Shown piece after piece: positions 10,047-18,363 of a stretch of 64,000 bases of DNA; positions within the stretch are counted from its first letter, which is position 1; each line of letters opens with the position of its first letter. Both the position numbers and the translations under genes were made by a program. The stretch covers positions 186,001 to 250,000 of the forward strand of contig JAAYJQ010000003.1 of NCBI GenBank assembly GCA_012522855.1. Reading direction: 5' to 3'. The notes below the pieces were generated by a model. The model was not told where the DNA came from and ran no database searches. It worked only from the letters and a program-made list of their open reading frames with translations. This DNA is from Bacteroidales bacterium. Its GTDB lineage: Bacteria > Bacteroidota > Bacteroidia > Bacteroidales > UBA932.

Positions 10047-10805
10047 TTATTCCCGAGCGGGCCTCAAAGTGGAGTAGACGTTCGTGACATCCTCGTCATC
10101 CTCGAGCATATCGGTCAGTTTGTCGAGCGTTTCACGCTGCTCCGGGGTTACTTCCTTGAGGTCAACGTTCGGCAGCCATTCAAAGTCACCTGAAATCAAC
10201 TCATAATTGTTGTCCTCGATGTATTTCTGGATTTGCCCATAGGATTCGAAGGCGCCGTAGATCACGATTTCCTTCGCCATCTCTCCGTTTTCTTTTTCCA
10301 CCTCTTCGCTGAATATTTCTTCGGCGCCGAAGTCGATCATTTCCAATTCAAGTTCTTCCAGATCGATCGGCTTTTCGGGATCTTCCTTGATACGGAACAC
10401 ACACTGGTGGTCGAACATGAAACTCACACTGCCGCTGGTGCCCAGCGTGCCGCCGCATTTGGTGAAGTAGCTGCGGACATTGGCCACCGGGCGGGTGGTG
10501 TTGTCGGTAGCGGTCTCTACAAGATAGGCGATCCCGTGCGGGCCATATCCTTCGTAGATGACTTCCTTGAAATCTCCTTGATCTTTCTCCTGGGCTCTCT
10601 TGATGGCTCGCTCGATGTTCTCCTTCGGCATGTTTTCGCTCCGCGCTTCAGCGATGAGGGCGCGGAGCCTCGGGTTGCCGACCACATCGGCCCCCCCCTG
10701 TTTCACAGCGACGGTGATCTCCTTCCCGAGTTTCGTGAAGATCTTGGCCATGTGACCCCACCGCTTGAACTTTCTTTCTTTGCGGAATTCAAACGCTCTT
10801 CCCAT
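10047..10805 (-). CDS. yebC: YebC/PmpR family protein
   Basis: 252 residues of the YebC family. Members act as DNA-binding regulators or, as shown for some, as translation factors that relieve ribosome stalling. The opening MGRAFEFRKERKFKRW is the Bacteroidota variant of the usual AGHSKW start. The conserved ENIERAIKRAQ and YEGYGPHGIAYLVE follow, and the acidic C-terminal region (GDFEWLPN, VTNVYSTL) is typical. The ATG overlaps the stop of the upstream TPR gene by one base (TAATG), indicating translational coupling. Its target here cannot be told from sequence. Confidence 0.93.
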   Translation of the reverse strand: MGRAFEFRKERKFKRWGHMAKIFTKLGKEITVAVKQGGADVVGNPRLRALIAEARSENMPKENIERAIKRAQEKDQGDFKEVIYEGYGPHGIAYLVETATDNTTRPVANVRSYFTKCGGTLGTSGSVSFMFDHQCVFRIKEDPEKPIDLEELELEMIDFGAEEIFSEEVEKENGEMAKEIVIYGAFESYGQIQKYIEDNNYELISGDFEWLPNVDLKEVTPEQRETLDKLTDMLEDDEDVTNVYSTLRPARE

Positions 10806-11497
10806 TATTCGGCCTCCTGCTGACTTTCGATCCGGCTGATGTACTTGTCGATGTCGTAGCCTTCCATGGATTGCGGGTACTTATCCTTGATCTTTTTATA
10901 GAAACCGAGGGCCTTTTCCTGGTCTCCGAGTTCCTCGCAGACGACGCCTGCTTTGAGGAGATAACCGGCCGCGAACATGTTGTCCGCGCGCGCCGCCGCT
11001 TTCTCGAAACAGCCGAGGGCTTCCTTGTACTTCTCCAGGCCCACGTAGGCATCTCCGGAACAGGCGATGGCACGGGCGGCAAGGATGGAATCCTTGCCCT
11101 TGTACTTCTTCAATTGATCCAAGGCGTTTTCATAATTCCCGAGCTGGAGCTCGCAGGCTCCGGCGTAGAAATAGACGTCTTTCCCGGCTTTGCTGCCGAA
11201 ATCGTCGATGATTTGTTTGAATCCCAGTACATTGCCGTCCCCGTTGAGGGCCAGATCGTACTCCTCCGCGCGGAAGTTCGCCTCCGCAGGGTACATCTGA
11301 TCGATCGCTTCGGCCCGTTTGGGTTGGTAGTAGAATTTGTACCAGGCCACGATCGCAAGTCCGATCACCAGCAGGGCGATCAGGCCAGCATAAATCGTCT
11401 TCTTGTTTTCATCGAGGAATTGTTGGGTCTTGGATACGGTCTCGGTGACTTTCTCCTGGCGCAACTGCTCCTTCTCTTTCTGCTTTGCTTTTGCCAT
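10805..11497 (-). CDS. membrane-anchored tetratricopeptide-repeat protein
   Basis: 230 residues: a charged cytoplasmic N-terminus (1-35), one membrane helix (about 36-56, IYAGLIALLVIGLAIVAWYK), and TPR-like helical repeats to the C-terminus (DVYFYAGACELQLGNYENALDQL; GDAYVGLEKYKEALGCFEKA). The layout resembles YfgM/TPR_21 proteins, inner-membrane proteins with a periplasmic TPR domain that associate with Sec or chaperone systems. That function is inferred. It is the first gene of the unit with yebC and has its own good promoter. Confidence 0.8.
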   Translation of the reverse strand: MAKAKQKEKEQLRQEKVTETVSKTQQFLDENKKTIYAGLIALLVIGLAIVAWYKFYYQPKRAEAIDQMYPAEANFRAEEYDLALNGDGNVLGFKQIIDDFGSKAGKDVYFYAGACELQLGNYENALDQLKKYKGKDSILAARAIACSGDAYVGLEKYKEALGCFEKAAARADNMFAAGYLLKAGVVCEELGDQEKALGFYKKIKDKYPQSMEGYDIDKYISRIESQQEAE

Positions 11498-11536
11498 TTT
11501 TATTATCTTTTGTTATTATTATCAACTAATAGTCTG

Positions 11537-11567
11537 CAAAATTAGAAAATTTTGTTGAATCCCGCAA
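11537..11567 (-). promoter_or_regulatory. promoter of the TPR-yebC unit
   Basis: Minus-strand TAATTTTG (11544-11537) is a perfect -7 box, and TTG (11567-11565) lies 20 bp upstream. The intergenic region is shared with the divergent recF promoter. Confidence 0.7.
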
Positions 11568-11589
11568 TTTCCCGTCCCCATATTTTGCC

Positions 11590-11597
11590 TATATTTG
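11590..11597 (+). promoter_or_regulatory. recF -7 box, almost abutting the start codon
   Basis: TATATTTG is a perfect TAnnTTTG box. Only 7 nt separate it from the recF ATG at 11605, so transcription should start within a few bases of the start codon. No clear -33 box is seen at the usual distance. Confidence 0.6.
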
Positions 11598-11604
11598 CAG
11601 AACC

Positions 11605-12702
11605 ATGCCGACACTGAAGAAAATAGTCATACAGGATTTCCGGAACATCGTTTTCCAGGAACTCGCCTTTTCTCCGAACATCAACTGCATCTCAGGCAAC
11701 AACGGGGAAGGTAAGACCAATCTTATGGATGCGATCTGGTATTTGTCGATGACCAAGAGCGCGTTCTCGGCTTCCGACCGCTTCAATTTCCGGCACGGCT
11801 GCGAGGCTTTCGCGCTTGCGGGCACCTATGCCATGAATGCCGGCCCCGACGCGCGCTTCTCTTTACAGGTGAATTCCGCCGGGGAGAAGAAGGTACGCCG
11901 CGACGATAAACTCTATTCCAAGATTTCGGAACACATCGGGGTGCTCCCGATTGTTATGGTTTCCCCGGCGGACATCTCCCTGGTGAGCGACTCGGGGGAA
12001 GACCGTCGCCGCTTCGTGAACGCGGTGCTTTCTCAGATGGATCGGGAATACCTCTCAGCGGTACAGCAGTACAACCGACTCCTGTACCAGCGGAATCGGC
12101 TGCTGAAGGACAACCGTCCCGACGAGGACCTGCTCTCGGTGTTCGACACGAAGATGGCGGAGCACGCGGCGCGCATCCATTCGACGCGCGAACGCTTCGT
12201 GATGGATTTGGTTCCCGTGGTCGCCGCGTACTACAAAACGCTTTCGGGCGGGCAGGAAGAAGTGTTCATCGCCTACGATTCGGACCTTTCCAAAGGACCG
12301 CTGGACCGATTGTTGAAGGGCAGCAGGGAAAAGGATTTTTATTTCAAATACACGACCCTCGGAATCCATCGCGATGATTTCCTGTTCAAGATGAACGGGC
12401 ATCCGATCCGTCGCTGCGGCTCCCAGGGCCAGCAGAAGTCTTTCCTCGTGTCGCTCAAGTTCGCGCAGTACGAGATTATGAAGCGGGAATACGGTTTCCC
12501 GCCGATCTTGCTGCTGGACGACGTGTTCGACAAACTGGACATGGGAAGGATTTCGAATCTCATCGGTATGGTAGCCGGGAACGACTTCGGACAGATTTTC
12601 ATCACCGACAGCAACAAGGTGCGGATGTCCGGCATCGTGGACAAGATTACTGAAGACCGGTCCTACTTTGAGGCCATAGCCGGGGAATTCAAGATGCTCT
12701 GA
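11605..12702 (+). CDS. recF: DNA replication and repair protein RecF
   Basis: 365 residues, an SMC-like ATPase that loads RecA at single-strand gaps together with RecO and RecR. It shows Walker A (SGNNGEGKTNLMDAIWYL), a signature-like segment (GSQGQQKSFLVSLKFAQ) and Walker B (ILLLDDVFDKLD), in the order and length usual for RecF. A DUF721 gene follows one base after its stop. This pairing is common in Bacteroidota, where recF is not beside dnaA-dnaN. The ATG chosen is the only one downstream of the -7 box that keeps the Walker A region intact. Confidence 0.95.
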   Translation: MPTLKKIVIQDFRNIVFQELAFSPNINCISGNNGEGKTNLMDAIWYLSMTKSAFSASDRFNFRHGCEAFALAGTYAMNAGPDARFSLQVNSAGEKKVRRDDKLYSKISEHIGVLPIVMVSPADISLVSDSGEDRRRFVNAVLSQMDREYLSAVQQYNRLLYQRNRLLKDNRPDEDLLSVFDTKMAEHAARIHSTRERFVMDLVPVVAAYYKTLSGGQEEVFIAYDSDLSKGPLDRLLKGSREKDFYFKYTTLGIHRDDFLFKMNGHPIRRCGSQGQQKSFLVSLKFAQYEIMKREYGFPPILLLDDVFDKLDMGRISNLIGMVAGNDFGQIFITDSNKVRMSGIVDKITEDRSYFEAIAGEFKML

Positions 12703-12703
12703 G

Positions 12704-13048
12704 ATGAATCGTTACAAAAAAATCAAAGGGGTTCCCCGCAAAGAAGCGCTCGGCATGGACCAGATCATTCCGATGTACATCCGCGCTTTGAAACTATCCG
12801 CCGGTCTGAACACCCAGCGGGTTTTCGCGGCTTGGGATGCGGTCTCAGGCGCCTCGCAGTACACCCTGCGGCGCTTTTACCGGGACGGCAAACTTTACGT
12901 GACACTTTCTTCCTCCATGGTCAGAAACCATCTTGAATTCCAGAACCGCGCCCTTGTCGATGCCATGAACGCCTTCCTCCTCAAGGATGAGCTCTTCGTC
13001 AAAGACTGCGAAAAAGTCGGTCTGGTCCGGCAGCTGATCTTGAAATAG
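12704..13048 (+). CDS. DUF721 (DciA-like) protein
   Basis: 114 residues of the DUF721 family. The conserved core is QRVFAAWDAVSG and the following basic, beta-rich segment (YRDGKLYVTLSSSMVRNHL). Family members related to DciA load or recruit the replicative helicase DnaB in bacteria lacking DnaC. A role in replication is supported by co-transcription with recF, one base apart, but is an inference for this gene. Confidence 0.85.
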   Translation: MNRYKKIKGVPRKEALGMDQIIPMYIRALKLSAGLNTQRVFAAWDAVSGASQYTLRRFYRDGKLYVTLSSSMVRNHLEFQNRALVDAMNAFLLKDELFVKDCEKVGLVRQLILK

Positions 13049-13072
13049 GAGAATGTCTTCTGGAAATATGCG

Positions 13073-13080
13073 TATCTTTG
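13073..13080 (+). promoter_or_regulatory. pdxB -7 box
   Basis: TATCTTTG, a perfect TAnnTTTG, lies 21 nt before the pdxB ATG. No -33 TTG is seen at 18-21 bp. Confidence 0.5.
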
Positions 13081-13101
13081 AAGCCCGAATATTGATGCAC
13101 G

Positions 13102-14148
13102 ATGGACAAAAATATTAAAATCGTCGCGGATGCGGCGATCCCGTTTCTTCAAGGCGTTTTCGAGCCTTGGGCGGAAGTAGTGTACCGGAGCGGAAAAGAG
13201 ATTTCTCCGGATGATGTCCGGGATGCCGATGCTTTGATAATCCGAACCCGCACTTTGTGCGACGAGAAATTGCTGAAAGATTCTTCCGTGAAGATCATCG
13301 CCACAGCCACGATCGGAACGGACCATATCGACTTCCCATACTGCGACTCACGCGGGATCACGGTGCGCAATGCTGCCGGATGCAATGCCGGTGGCGTTAT
13401 GAACTATGTCTTCTCAGCGTTGTACGGTGTCTGTTCCCGGAAGGCGATCCGGCTGGACGGGGACAAGCTGGGCATCATCGGGGTGGGCAATGTGGGCCGC
13501 CGGATCGACCAGATGGCAGGCTATCTGGGCTTCAAGGTGCTGAAGAATGACCCGCCGCGCATGAAGGAAGAAGGGCTGCATGGATTCTGCTCGCTGGACT
13601 ACCTGCTTGCCAACGCGAACGTCGTCACCCTGCACGTTCCGCTGGATTCCACGACCCGCGGCATGGCGGACGACGCTTTCTTCGAGAAGATCCGGCCTGG
13701 GACGACCTTCATCAACGCCTCCCGGGGAGAAGTCGTGGTGGATGCCGCTCTCAAACGCGCGATCCCCAAATTAGGACCGGTCATCATCGACACCTGGAAC
13801 CATGAACCCGACATCGACCGGGAACTGCTGGAAATGGTCGACATCGCCACGCCTCACATCGCGGGCTATTCGTACCAGGGCAAGCAGAACGGCACGGCCT
13901 CCGCCGTCCGCGCCGTCGCCCGGTTTTTCGCAATACAGGAACTGTATGATTTTTTCCCGCGGACCGAAGAGCTGGAACTGGAATCCATCAAACTGAACTT
14001 GAAAGGAAAACCGCAGGGCGAAGTAACCTCCGTCCTGCAGTACAATTATCCAATCTTCACCGACGATTTCATGCTGCGGATGGAGCCCGAAAAATTCGAG
14101 GAGTTGCGCGCGAATTATCCGTTCCGCCGGGAATTCTATGTCGGCTAG
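13102..14148 (+). CDS. pdxB: 4-phosphoerythronate dehydrogenase
   Basis: 348 residues of the D-isomer 2-hydroxyacid dehydrogenase family, PdxB type. The NAD-binding Rossmann motif is GIIGVGNVGRRI (about 128-139). Catalytic Arg sits in NASRGEVVVD, Glu in WNHEPDID and His in TPHIAGYS, and the short C-terminal PdxB dimerisation domain is present. It oxidises 4-phosphoerythronate in the deoxyxylulose-5-phosphate-independent (DXP/PdxA-J) branch of pyridoxal phosphate synthesis. Its TAG shares the palindrome CTAG with the TAG of the convergent lipoprotein gene, so no terminator fits between them. Confidence 0.92.
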   Translation: MDKNIKIVADAAIPFLQGVFEPWAEVVYRSGKEISPDDVRDADALIIRTRTLCDEKLLKDSSVKIIATATIGTDHIDFPYCDSRGITVRNAAGCNAGGVMNYVFSALYGVCSRKAIRLDGDKLGIIGVGNVGRRIDQMAGYLGFKVLKNDPPRMKEEGLHGFCSLDYLLANANVVTLHVPLDSTTRGMADDAFFEKIRPGTTFINASRGEVVVDAALKRAIPKLGPVIIDTWNHEPDIDRELLEMVDIATPHIAGYSYQGKQNGTASAVRAVARFFAIQELYDFFPRTEELELESIKLNLKGKPQGEVTSVLQYNYPIFTDDFMLRMEPEKFEELRANYPFRREFYVG

Positions 14149-14900
14149 CGCTTGATCGATCCGATCCCGGATTTTTCGATCTGGAAATTTTCAGCTTCGA
14201 GTTGCGTGGCATCGATGCTGCCGACACCGCTGACTTTCAGGAAGGAGGTTCCGGTTGTTCCGGAAAGGGTGGCTTTTCCGGTACCCCGGATGGCGACCGT
14301 GACCGTCTCGCTGTCGATCTCGTATACGTCCACATTTCCGGCACCGTCGACTTGAACGATGAGGTCGCCGGCCGAAATCTTGGTCGCATCGAGATTCCCG
14401 GCGCCGTTGATTTCGATCTTGATCTTATCCGAAGCGTCAACGTCTTCCATCCGGATCTTTCCGGCACCGTTCACCTCGACATCCAGCGCCCGGGTCATCA
14501 AGCCGTGGGTGATGGACACATCGGCGGCTCCCCGCACGATGAGTCCTTCCAGTTCCGCGGAATAGACTTTGATCCGGATCTTCTTGATGTCGTAGCGGTG
14601 TTTGTCGCTGAGACCGAGGTTCAAGACCGGACCTTTTACCCCCACCTCCACGAACTCCATGATGTTGTCGGAGGTATTGACTTCCACCCAGGGACTGTCC
14701 TCCGTCTGATAGAAATCGATGTCGTACATGCCGGATGCGTCGATCCGGGTGAACTTCCCGAGCGGGAAGGTCTTGGTAATCAGATTTCGGCTTCCCCGGA
14801 CGGTGGTTTTGCGATCGGTCTGACCGATGGCCAGCGTACACCCGGCCAAGAGGGCGGTTACCGTCAATACGGCGAACAGTTTCAATAGGTTTGTTTTCAT
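14145..14900 (-). CDS. GIN-domain (DUF2807) lipoprotein, second copy
   Basis: 251 residues starting MKTNLLKLFAVLTVTALLAGC, a signal peptide with lipobox LAGC. The rest is a GIN/DUF2807 fold: a ladder of short beta repeats marked by Gly-Ala-Gly steps (VNGAGKI, INGAGNL, VDGAGNV, RGTGKA, SGVGSI). The open frame extends further upstream, but that part overlaps the preceding gene and lacks a signal peptide, so 14900 was chosen. It is last in the ABC/GntR operon and paralogous to the gene before it. Function is unknown; an envelope-stress or surface role is only a guess. Confidence 0.85.
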   Translation of the reverse strand: MKTNLLKLFAVLTVTALLAGCTLAIGQTDRKTTVRGSRNLITKTFPLGKFTRIDASGMYDIDFYQTEDSPWVEVNTSDNIMEFVEVGVKGPVLNLGLSDKHRYDIKKIRIKVYSAELEGLIVRGAADVSITHGLMTRALDVEVNGAGKIRMEDVDASDKIKIEINGAGNLDATKISAGDLIVQVDGAGNVDVYEIDSETVTVAIRGTGKATLSGTTGTSFLKVSGVGSIDATQLEAENFQIEKSGIGSIKR

Positions 14901-14911
14901 ATTCCTTGGTT

Positions 14912-15679
14912 TTAATCTTCTTCCAAGTCGATCTTTTCTCCGTTCAGGTTGTAAATCAGCTCGCCGGAACCGGAATTGTGCAGTACCTCGACGGAGGCTG
15001 CCACGAGTTCGGAGGCATCGACATCTCCGGATCCTACTCTCGAAAACTGTGCCTTTCCGGTCGATCCGGCCAGTCTTGTGTCTCCGGATCCGGTTCGGGA
15101 GAGTGTCAAGGTACCGCACCGGAGCATGCCCGCCTCCAGGTCACCGGATCCGATCAAGTTCAGGGTCAATCCGCCGCTCAGTTCCGCGCGCTTGAAGCGG
15201 ACGTCCCCGGAACCATTCATCGAGAGGTAGAGCGAATCACCTTCGATCTCCTGAATCAGCGCGTCTCCGCCCCCGTTCAGGATGAGCGAGTCGGGGAGGG
15301 GGCCGTACACCACGATCTTGTGTTCAGAACCGAAAATCCGTGTCGGGAGGTCATCGAAGTCGTTGACGAGGGTGCCATCGATGGTTTCGACCCGGATCTT
15401 GCCGATCAGGTCTGCCGAGGTCGTTACCTCGACCCGCACCGCGCTGTCGGACTGGACAAATTCTATGTCCATGAAGCCGGTAGTAAGGTCGATGTTCCGG
15501 TAGCTTTCCGGATGGAAGGTCTGCATGGTCGGGCTATCCGATCCGACCTGGATACTTTCCTTCATACGCTGGATCGCGCTTTCGCTGATGCGGATGTAAC
15601 AGGAGGAAAGGCTGGTCATGAAGACGGCCGCAAGGGCGATCTTCGAAAAATTCTGTATCAAGTTCTTGTACATATTCAA
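14912..15679 (-). CDS. GIN-domain (DUF2807) lipoprotein, first copy
   Basis: 255 residues with a signal peptide ending in lipobox LSSC (MTSLSSCYIRIS). The DUF2807 repeat ladder is marked here by GSGD steps (MNGSGDV, IGSGDL, TGSGDT, VGSGDV, NSGSGEL). It is a tandem paralogue of the following gene, 11 bp away; the two differ in repeat signature (GSGD against GAG), so the duplication is old. The start could also be the ATG at 15673. It follows the GntR-type regulator gene by 31 bp. Confidence 0.85.
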   Translation of the reverse strand: MNMYKNLIQNFSKIALAAVFMTSLSSCYIRISESAIQRMKESIQVGSDSPTMQTFHPESYRNIDLTTGFMDIEFVQSDSAVRVEVTTSADLIGKIRVETIDGTLVNDFDDLPTRIFGSEHKIVVYGPLPDSLILNGGGDALIQEIEGDSLYLSMNGSGDVRFKRAELSGGLTLNLIGSGDLEAGMLRCGTLTLSRTGSGDTRLAGSTGKAQFSRVGSGDVDASELVAASVEVLHNSGSGELIYNLNGEKIDLEED

Positions 15680-15710
15680 TAATGGTTCGAATGGTACTAT
15701 AAATTATGGA

Positions 15711-16055
15711 TCATTGATCGCGCAGGAGCACGGCCGGGTCGATTTTCAGCAGTTCCATTTTCCGAAGGATCGCCGGCAGATCGTTTTCAAAAAATTCCTT
15801 GCGCTCGGCTTCCAACACTTTCTCCCGGGCGTCCGGGCTGACGAAGTAGCCGATGCCGCGCTTGTTGTAGATGATTCCTTCCTGGGTCAGCTTTTCGTAG
15901 GTGCGCATTACCGTGTTCGGGTTCACACCCACATCAGCCCCGTATTCCCGGACGGAAGGGATCCGGTCTTCCGGCTTCAGGTCTCCGGATAAGATCCGCT
16001 CGCAGAGCAGATCGCTGATCTGGAGATAGATCGCCTTGTTCGCATTGAATTCCAT
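15711..16055 (-). CDS. GntR-family (YtrA-like) transcriptional regulator
   Basis: 114 residues: an N-terminal winged helix (IYLQISDLLCERILSGDLKPEDRIPSVREYGADVGVNPNTVMRTYEKL region, about 8-55) and a short helical C-terminus without a ligand-binding domain. That is the YtrA subfamily pattern. YtrA-type repressors control adjacent ABC exporter operons and bind palindromes at their promoters. The gene lies inside the ABC operon, 11 bp after the permease. The upstream extension of the frame overlaps the permease gene and was rejected. A matching palindrome is at 17768-17791. Confidence 0.88.
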   Translation of the reverse strand: MEFNANKAIYLQISDLLCERILSGDLKPEDRIPSVREYGADVGVNPNTVMRTYEKLTQEGIIYNKRGIGYFVSPDAREKVLEAERKEFFENDLPAILRKMELLKIDPAVLLRDQ

Positions 16056-16066
16056 CGTCGTTCGGA

Positions 16067-16912
16067 TTAATGTTTGATGCTCTTCAGACGGAACCAGATG
16101 CCGATGCCGCAGGCGGCGAGGATCAGGCCGACCTTGAGGTTGATAAGACCGTGCAACCAGAAATTGATGCTGGCGGCATGGGCACATACCCATTGGGTGA
16201 TTTTTTCACCGACGTGCTCGAAATCAACGTTTCCGATCAGCATGCTCATAAAAACAGTCGCCAGCGTGTTCAACCCGAACAAGGCTGCGATGGTACCGAC
16301 GACTTTCCATTTTCTGAACAGCAGGCCGCCCAGTAAAAATGCAGCGATGTTTTGCGCGACAAAGACATAGAGGATCCAGAATCCGTTCGCAACCAAGACC
16401 GGACCATCCCCAATGAAACTGAACAGACCGTTTTCCCCGTTCAAATTCATCGTCAGCAGGGGATATCCGCAGGTGCGGTCAAAGAAGCACACGAACCAGT
16501 CGCTGCAGAAATATAGCAGGAAGAATACAGCCGGAACCGCAACCAGGGTGCATAACAGCATCGAGATGAATTTTTCGCTACGGGAAGCAGGCAGCAGCAG
16601 CCAGGAGGAGCCGGCTTTCTTTTCAGTGATGAATCCGTAGGCCCGCGAGGGGAAGAGAATGGAGAAAATGAAGGTGACGGCGACGAATACGCCGATGCGC
16701 GCGCCCAGGGACGGCCCTTTCATCCGTTGCTCCGTCAGCAGCTTGCTGAAAAAGTCCCCGTCAAACAGATTTCCGAACAGCATGTAGAACACGTAGAAGA
16801 TGATCGGGGCGAGTCCCATGAGCAGCACCATCATGCCGATGTTGCCGCGGAGGGTCTTGAGGTCAAACAGGAAATAGTTCCAGAAACGATGGGTAGAAAA
16901 TGAATTGTTCAT
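16067..16912 (-). CDS. ABC transporter permease
   Basis: 281 residues with about six hydrophobic segments (near 25-48, 72-90, 115-135, 165-195, 210-230 and 250-272) and no extracytoplasmic domain. The segment FITEKKAGSSWLLLPASRSEKFIS is typical of ABC-2-like permeases of small Bacteroidota and Firmicutes exporters. It lies 11 bp downstream of the ATPase gene and should form the membrane half of that exporter. The substrate cannot be deduced. Confidence 0.82.
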   Translation of the reverse strand: MNNSFSTHRFWNYFLFDLKTLRGNIGMMVLLMGLAPIIFYVFYMLFGNLFDGDFFSKLLTEQRMKGPSLGARIGVFVAVTFIFSILFPSRAYGFITEKKAGSSWLLLPASRSEKFISMLLCTLVAVPAVFFLLYFCSDWFVCFFDRTCGYPLLTMNLNGENGLFSFIGDGPVLVANGFWILYVFVAQNIAAFLLGGLLFRKWKVVGTIAALFGLNTLATVFMSMLIGNVDFEHVGEKITQWVCAHAASINFWLHGLINLKVGLILAACGIGIWFRLKSIKH

Positions 16913-16923
16913 GACTGTATCTC

Positions 16924-17754
16924 CTATTTGACGTTGAACATGGTTTTGATCAATTCTTTGTGGGCATGCGCAGCGTTGAAGAGCGCTTCCACATGAACCT
17001 TGCTCTCGGCTCCGGTCGTGTTCGGATACACTTGGATGAAGCCGCCCGGCAGTTGCTCGGTGTAAAGCGCGTCCGGATGGAGGGTGGTCCCGTAGTCAAA
17101 GAAGAGGCGCTTTGTGATTTCTTCCACCGAGGTGTTCAGCAACACATCCTGGCGGTCCAGGATGATGATCGGGTCGATGATGTTTTCCAGATCACGAACC
17201 TGATGGGTGGAGATCACGATGGTCGAATCTTCCGCCGTATGCTTCATGATCGCGCTTCGGAACTGGGCCTTCGAAGGGATGTCCAGCCCGTTGGTCGGCT
17301 CGTCCATGAACAGGTACTTGCAGCCTGTGGCGAGCGCGAAAGACACATAGGACTTTTTGAGTTGTCCGGCGGACATCCGGGTCATCTTTTGCCCTGGCTC
17401 CGCTTCAAACTCTTTCAGGATGGTCAGGAACTTCTCCTGTGAATAGTTGGGCCAGAACCTCCCGTTTCCGCGTGCCCATTTCTCCGCAGTCAGGGGAAAG
17501 GCGACGACCTCATCGGGAAGGTAGTACTGTTTCTGCAGCAGGGAGGGGAGTCTGCGATAGGGATCTTCACCGTCTGTGCTGATGCTGCCCACAAGCGGTT
17601 TCTTCAGCCCGCACAGCAAGGTCAGCAGAGTCGTTTTCCCGACTCCGTTTTCCCCCAGGAGTCCGTAAATCCTGCCCTCCTCCAGACGCGTGGTGATGTT
17701 CTTCAATACCGGGTTGCTTCCGTAACTGAATGCAAGATTGTCGATTGTAATCAT
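16924..17754 (-). CDS. ABC transporter ATP-binding protein
   Basis: 276 residues. Walker A is GENGVGKTT (about 35-43), the signature is MSAGQLKKS (about 128-136), Walker B is YLFMDEPTNGLD, and the H-loop is VISTHQ. The degenerate LSGGQ (MSAGQ) and the C-terminal extension (about 215-276) are common in YtrB-like ATPases. It is first in a five-gene unit (ATPase, permease, GntR, two GIN lipoproteins). Confidence 0.92.
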   Translation of the reverse strand: MITIDNLAFSYGSNPVLKNITTRLEEGRIYGLLGENGVGKTTLLTLLCGLKKPLVGSISTDGEDPYRRLPSLLQKQYYLPDEVVAFPLTAEKWARGNGRFWPNYSQEKFLTILKEFEAEPGQKMTRMSAGQLKKSYVSFALATGCKYLFMDEPTNGLDIPSKAQFRSAIMKHTAEDSTIVISTHQVRDLENIIDPIIILDRQDVLLNTSVEEITKRLFFDYGTTLHPDALYTEQLPGGFIQVYPNTTGAESKVHVEALFNAAHAHKELIKTMFNVK

Positions 17755-17767
17755 ACTCGTTTTGTTT

Positions 17768-17791
17768 AGTGTATTAGTTTAATAATACACT
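17768..17791. promoter_or_regulatory. probable operator of the YtrA-like regulator
   Basis: A perfect 9-bp inverted repeat, AGTGTATTA-N6-TAATACACT, sits just downstream of the -7 box, across the expected transcription start of the ABC/GntR operon. Position and symmetry suit autorepression by the GntR-family protein encoded in the operon. Confidence 0.65.
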
Positions 17792-17792
17792 G

Positions 17793-17822
17793 CAAAGATA
17801 GCGAGGTTTTTTAGATTTCCAA
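17793..17822 (-). promoter_or_regulatory. promoter of the ABC/GntR/GIN operon
   Basis: Minus-strand TATCTTTG (17800-17793) with TTG (17822-17820) 19 bp upstream. The palindrome at 17768-17791 follows after one base. Confidence 0.72.
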
Positions 17823-17850
17823 TACTTTTGACAAAAAAAGATGAAAAAAG

Positions 17851-18327
17851 TCAAAAAGGTGTCGTGGAATGCGTAGGGTGTCCCTCCGTCATCCTCCACT
17901 CGCGGGGTGTACAGCCGGTGACGCTCTTGAATTGGTGACGGAAATTGGATTTGTCGGGGATTCCGACGCTGAAGCCGATTTGACAGAGCGGCATGTCTTT
18001 GTGTTCAAGAATCATGGACATCGCATCACGGATGCGGAGTTCTTTCCGCCAGGAATAGAAACTTTTGTGGAGTCTCGTCGAACAGTAGAAAGCAAGTTCC
18101 TCGCGTGTGACATCCATTTCTTCGGCGATGTCCTGGATGGTAGGGTAGTGTTCACGATGTTTTCCGGCTTTCACCCATTCCGCGAGTTTTTTCTCGATTT
18201 TGGAACAGGTTCTGCGAATGTACGCCTGCTCGGCGCGTTTGTCTCTGCCCTTGCGGCTGTGCTTCCGGATCCGGTTGGTGATCCTTGCAAGCAGACGGGA
18301 TCCGGGCTGGGTATGCTTCATTTTCAT
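17851..18327 (-). CDS. small AraC-type helix-turn-helix protein
   Basis: 158 residues. A basic N-terminus (1-60) has no recognisable ligand-binding domain, and a C-terminal AraC HTH domain spans about 65-150 (IQDIAEEMDVTREELAFY for the first helix-turn-helix; QIGFSVGIPDKSNFRHQFKSVTGCTPREWR for the second). It follows the deoxyhypusine-synthase-like gene by 36 bp on the same strand, so the two are probably co-transcribed. Without a sensor domain its signal is unknown. An A/T-rich inverted repeat overlaps its stop. Confidence 0.8.
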   Translation of the reverse strand: MKMKHTQPGSRLLARITNRIRKHSRKGRDKRAEQAYIRRTCSKIEKKLAEWVKAGKHREHYPTIQDIAEEMDVTREELAFYCSTRLHKSFYSWRKELRIRDAMSMILEHKDMPLCQIGFSVGIPDKSNFRHQFKSVTGCTPREWRMTEGHPTHSTTPF

Positions 18328-18363
18328 GGTTTCGTCCTTCCGGAAAAAGCCATAGCGGACGGG

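Noticed and set aside
17825..17857. A/T-rich inverted repeat at the end of the small AraC-type gene
   Set aside because: The arms are A/T-only around a 17-nt loop and overlap the stop codon, which is too weak to call a terminator.
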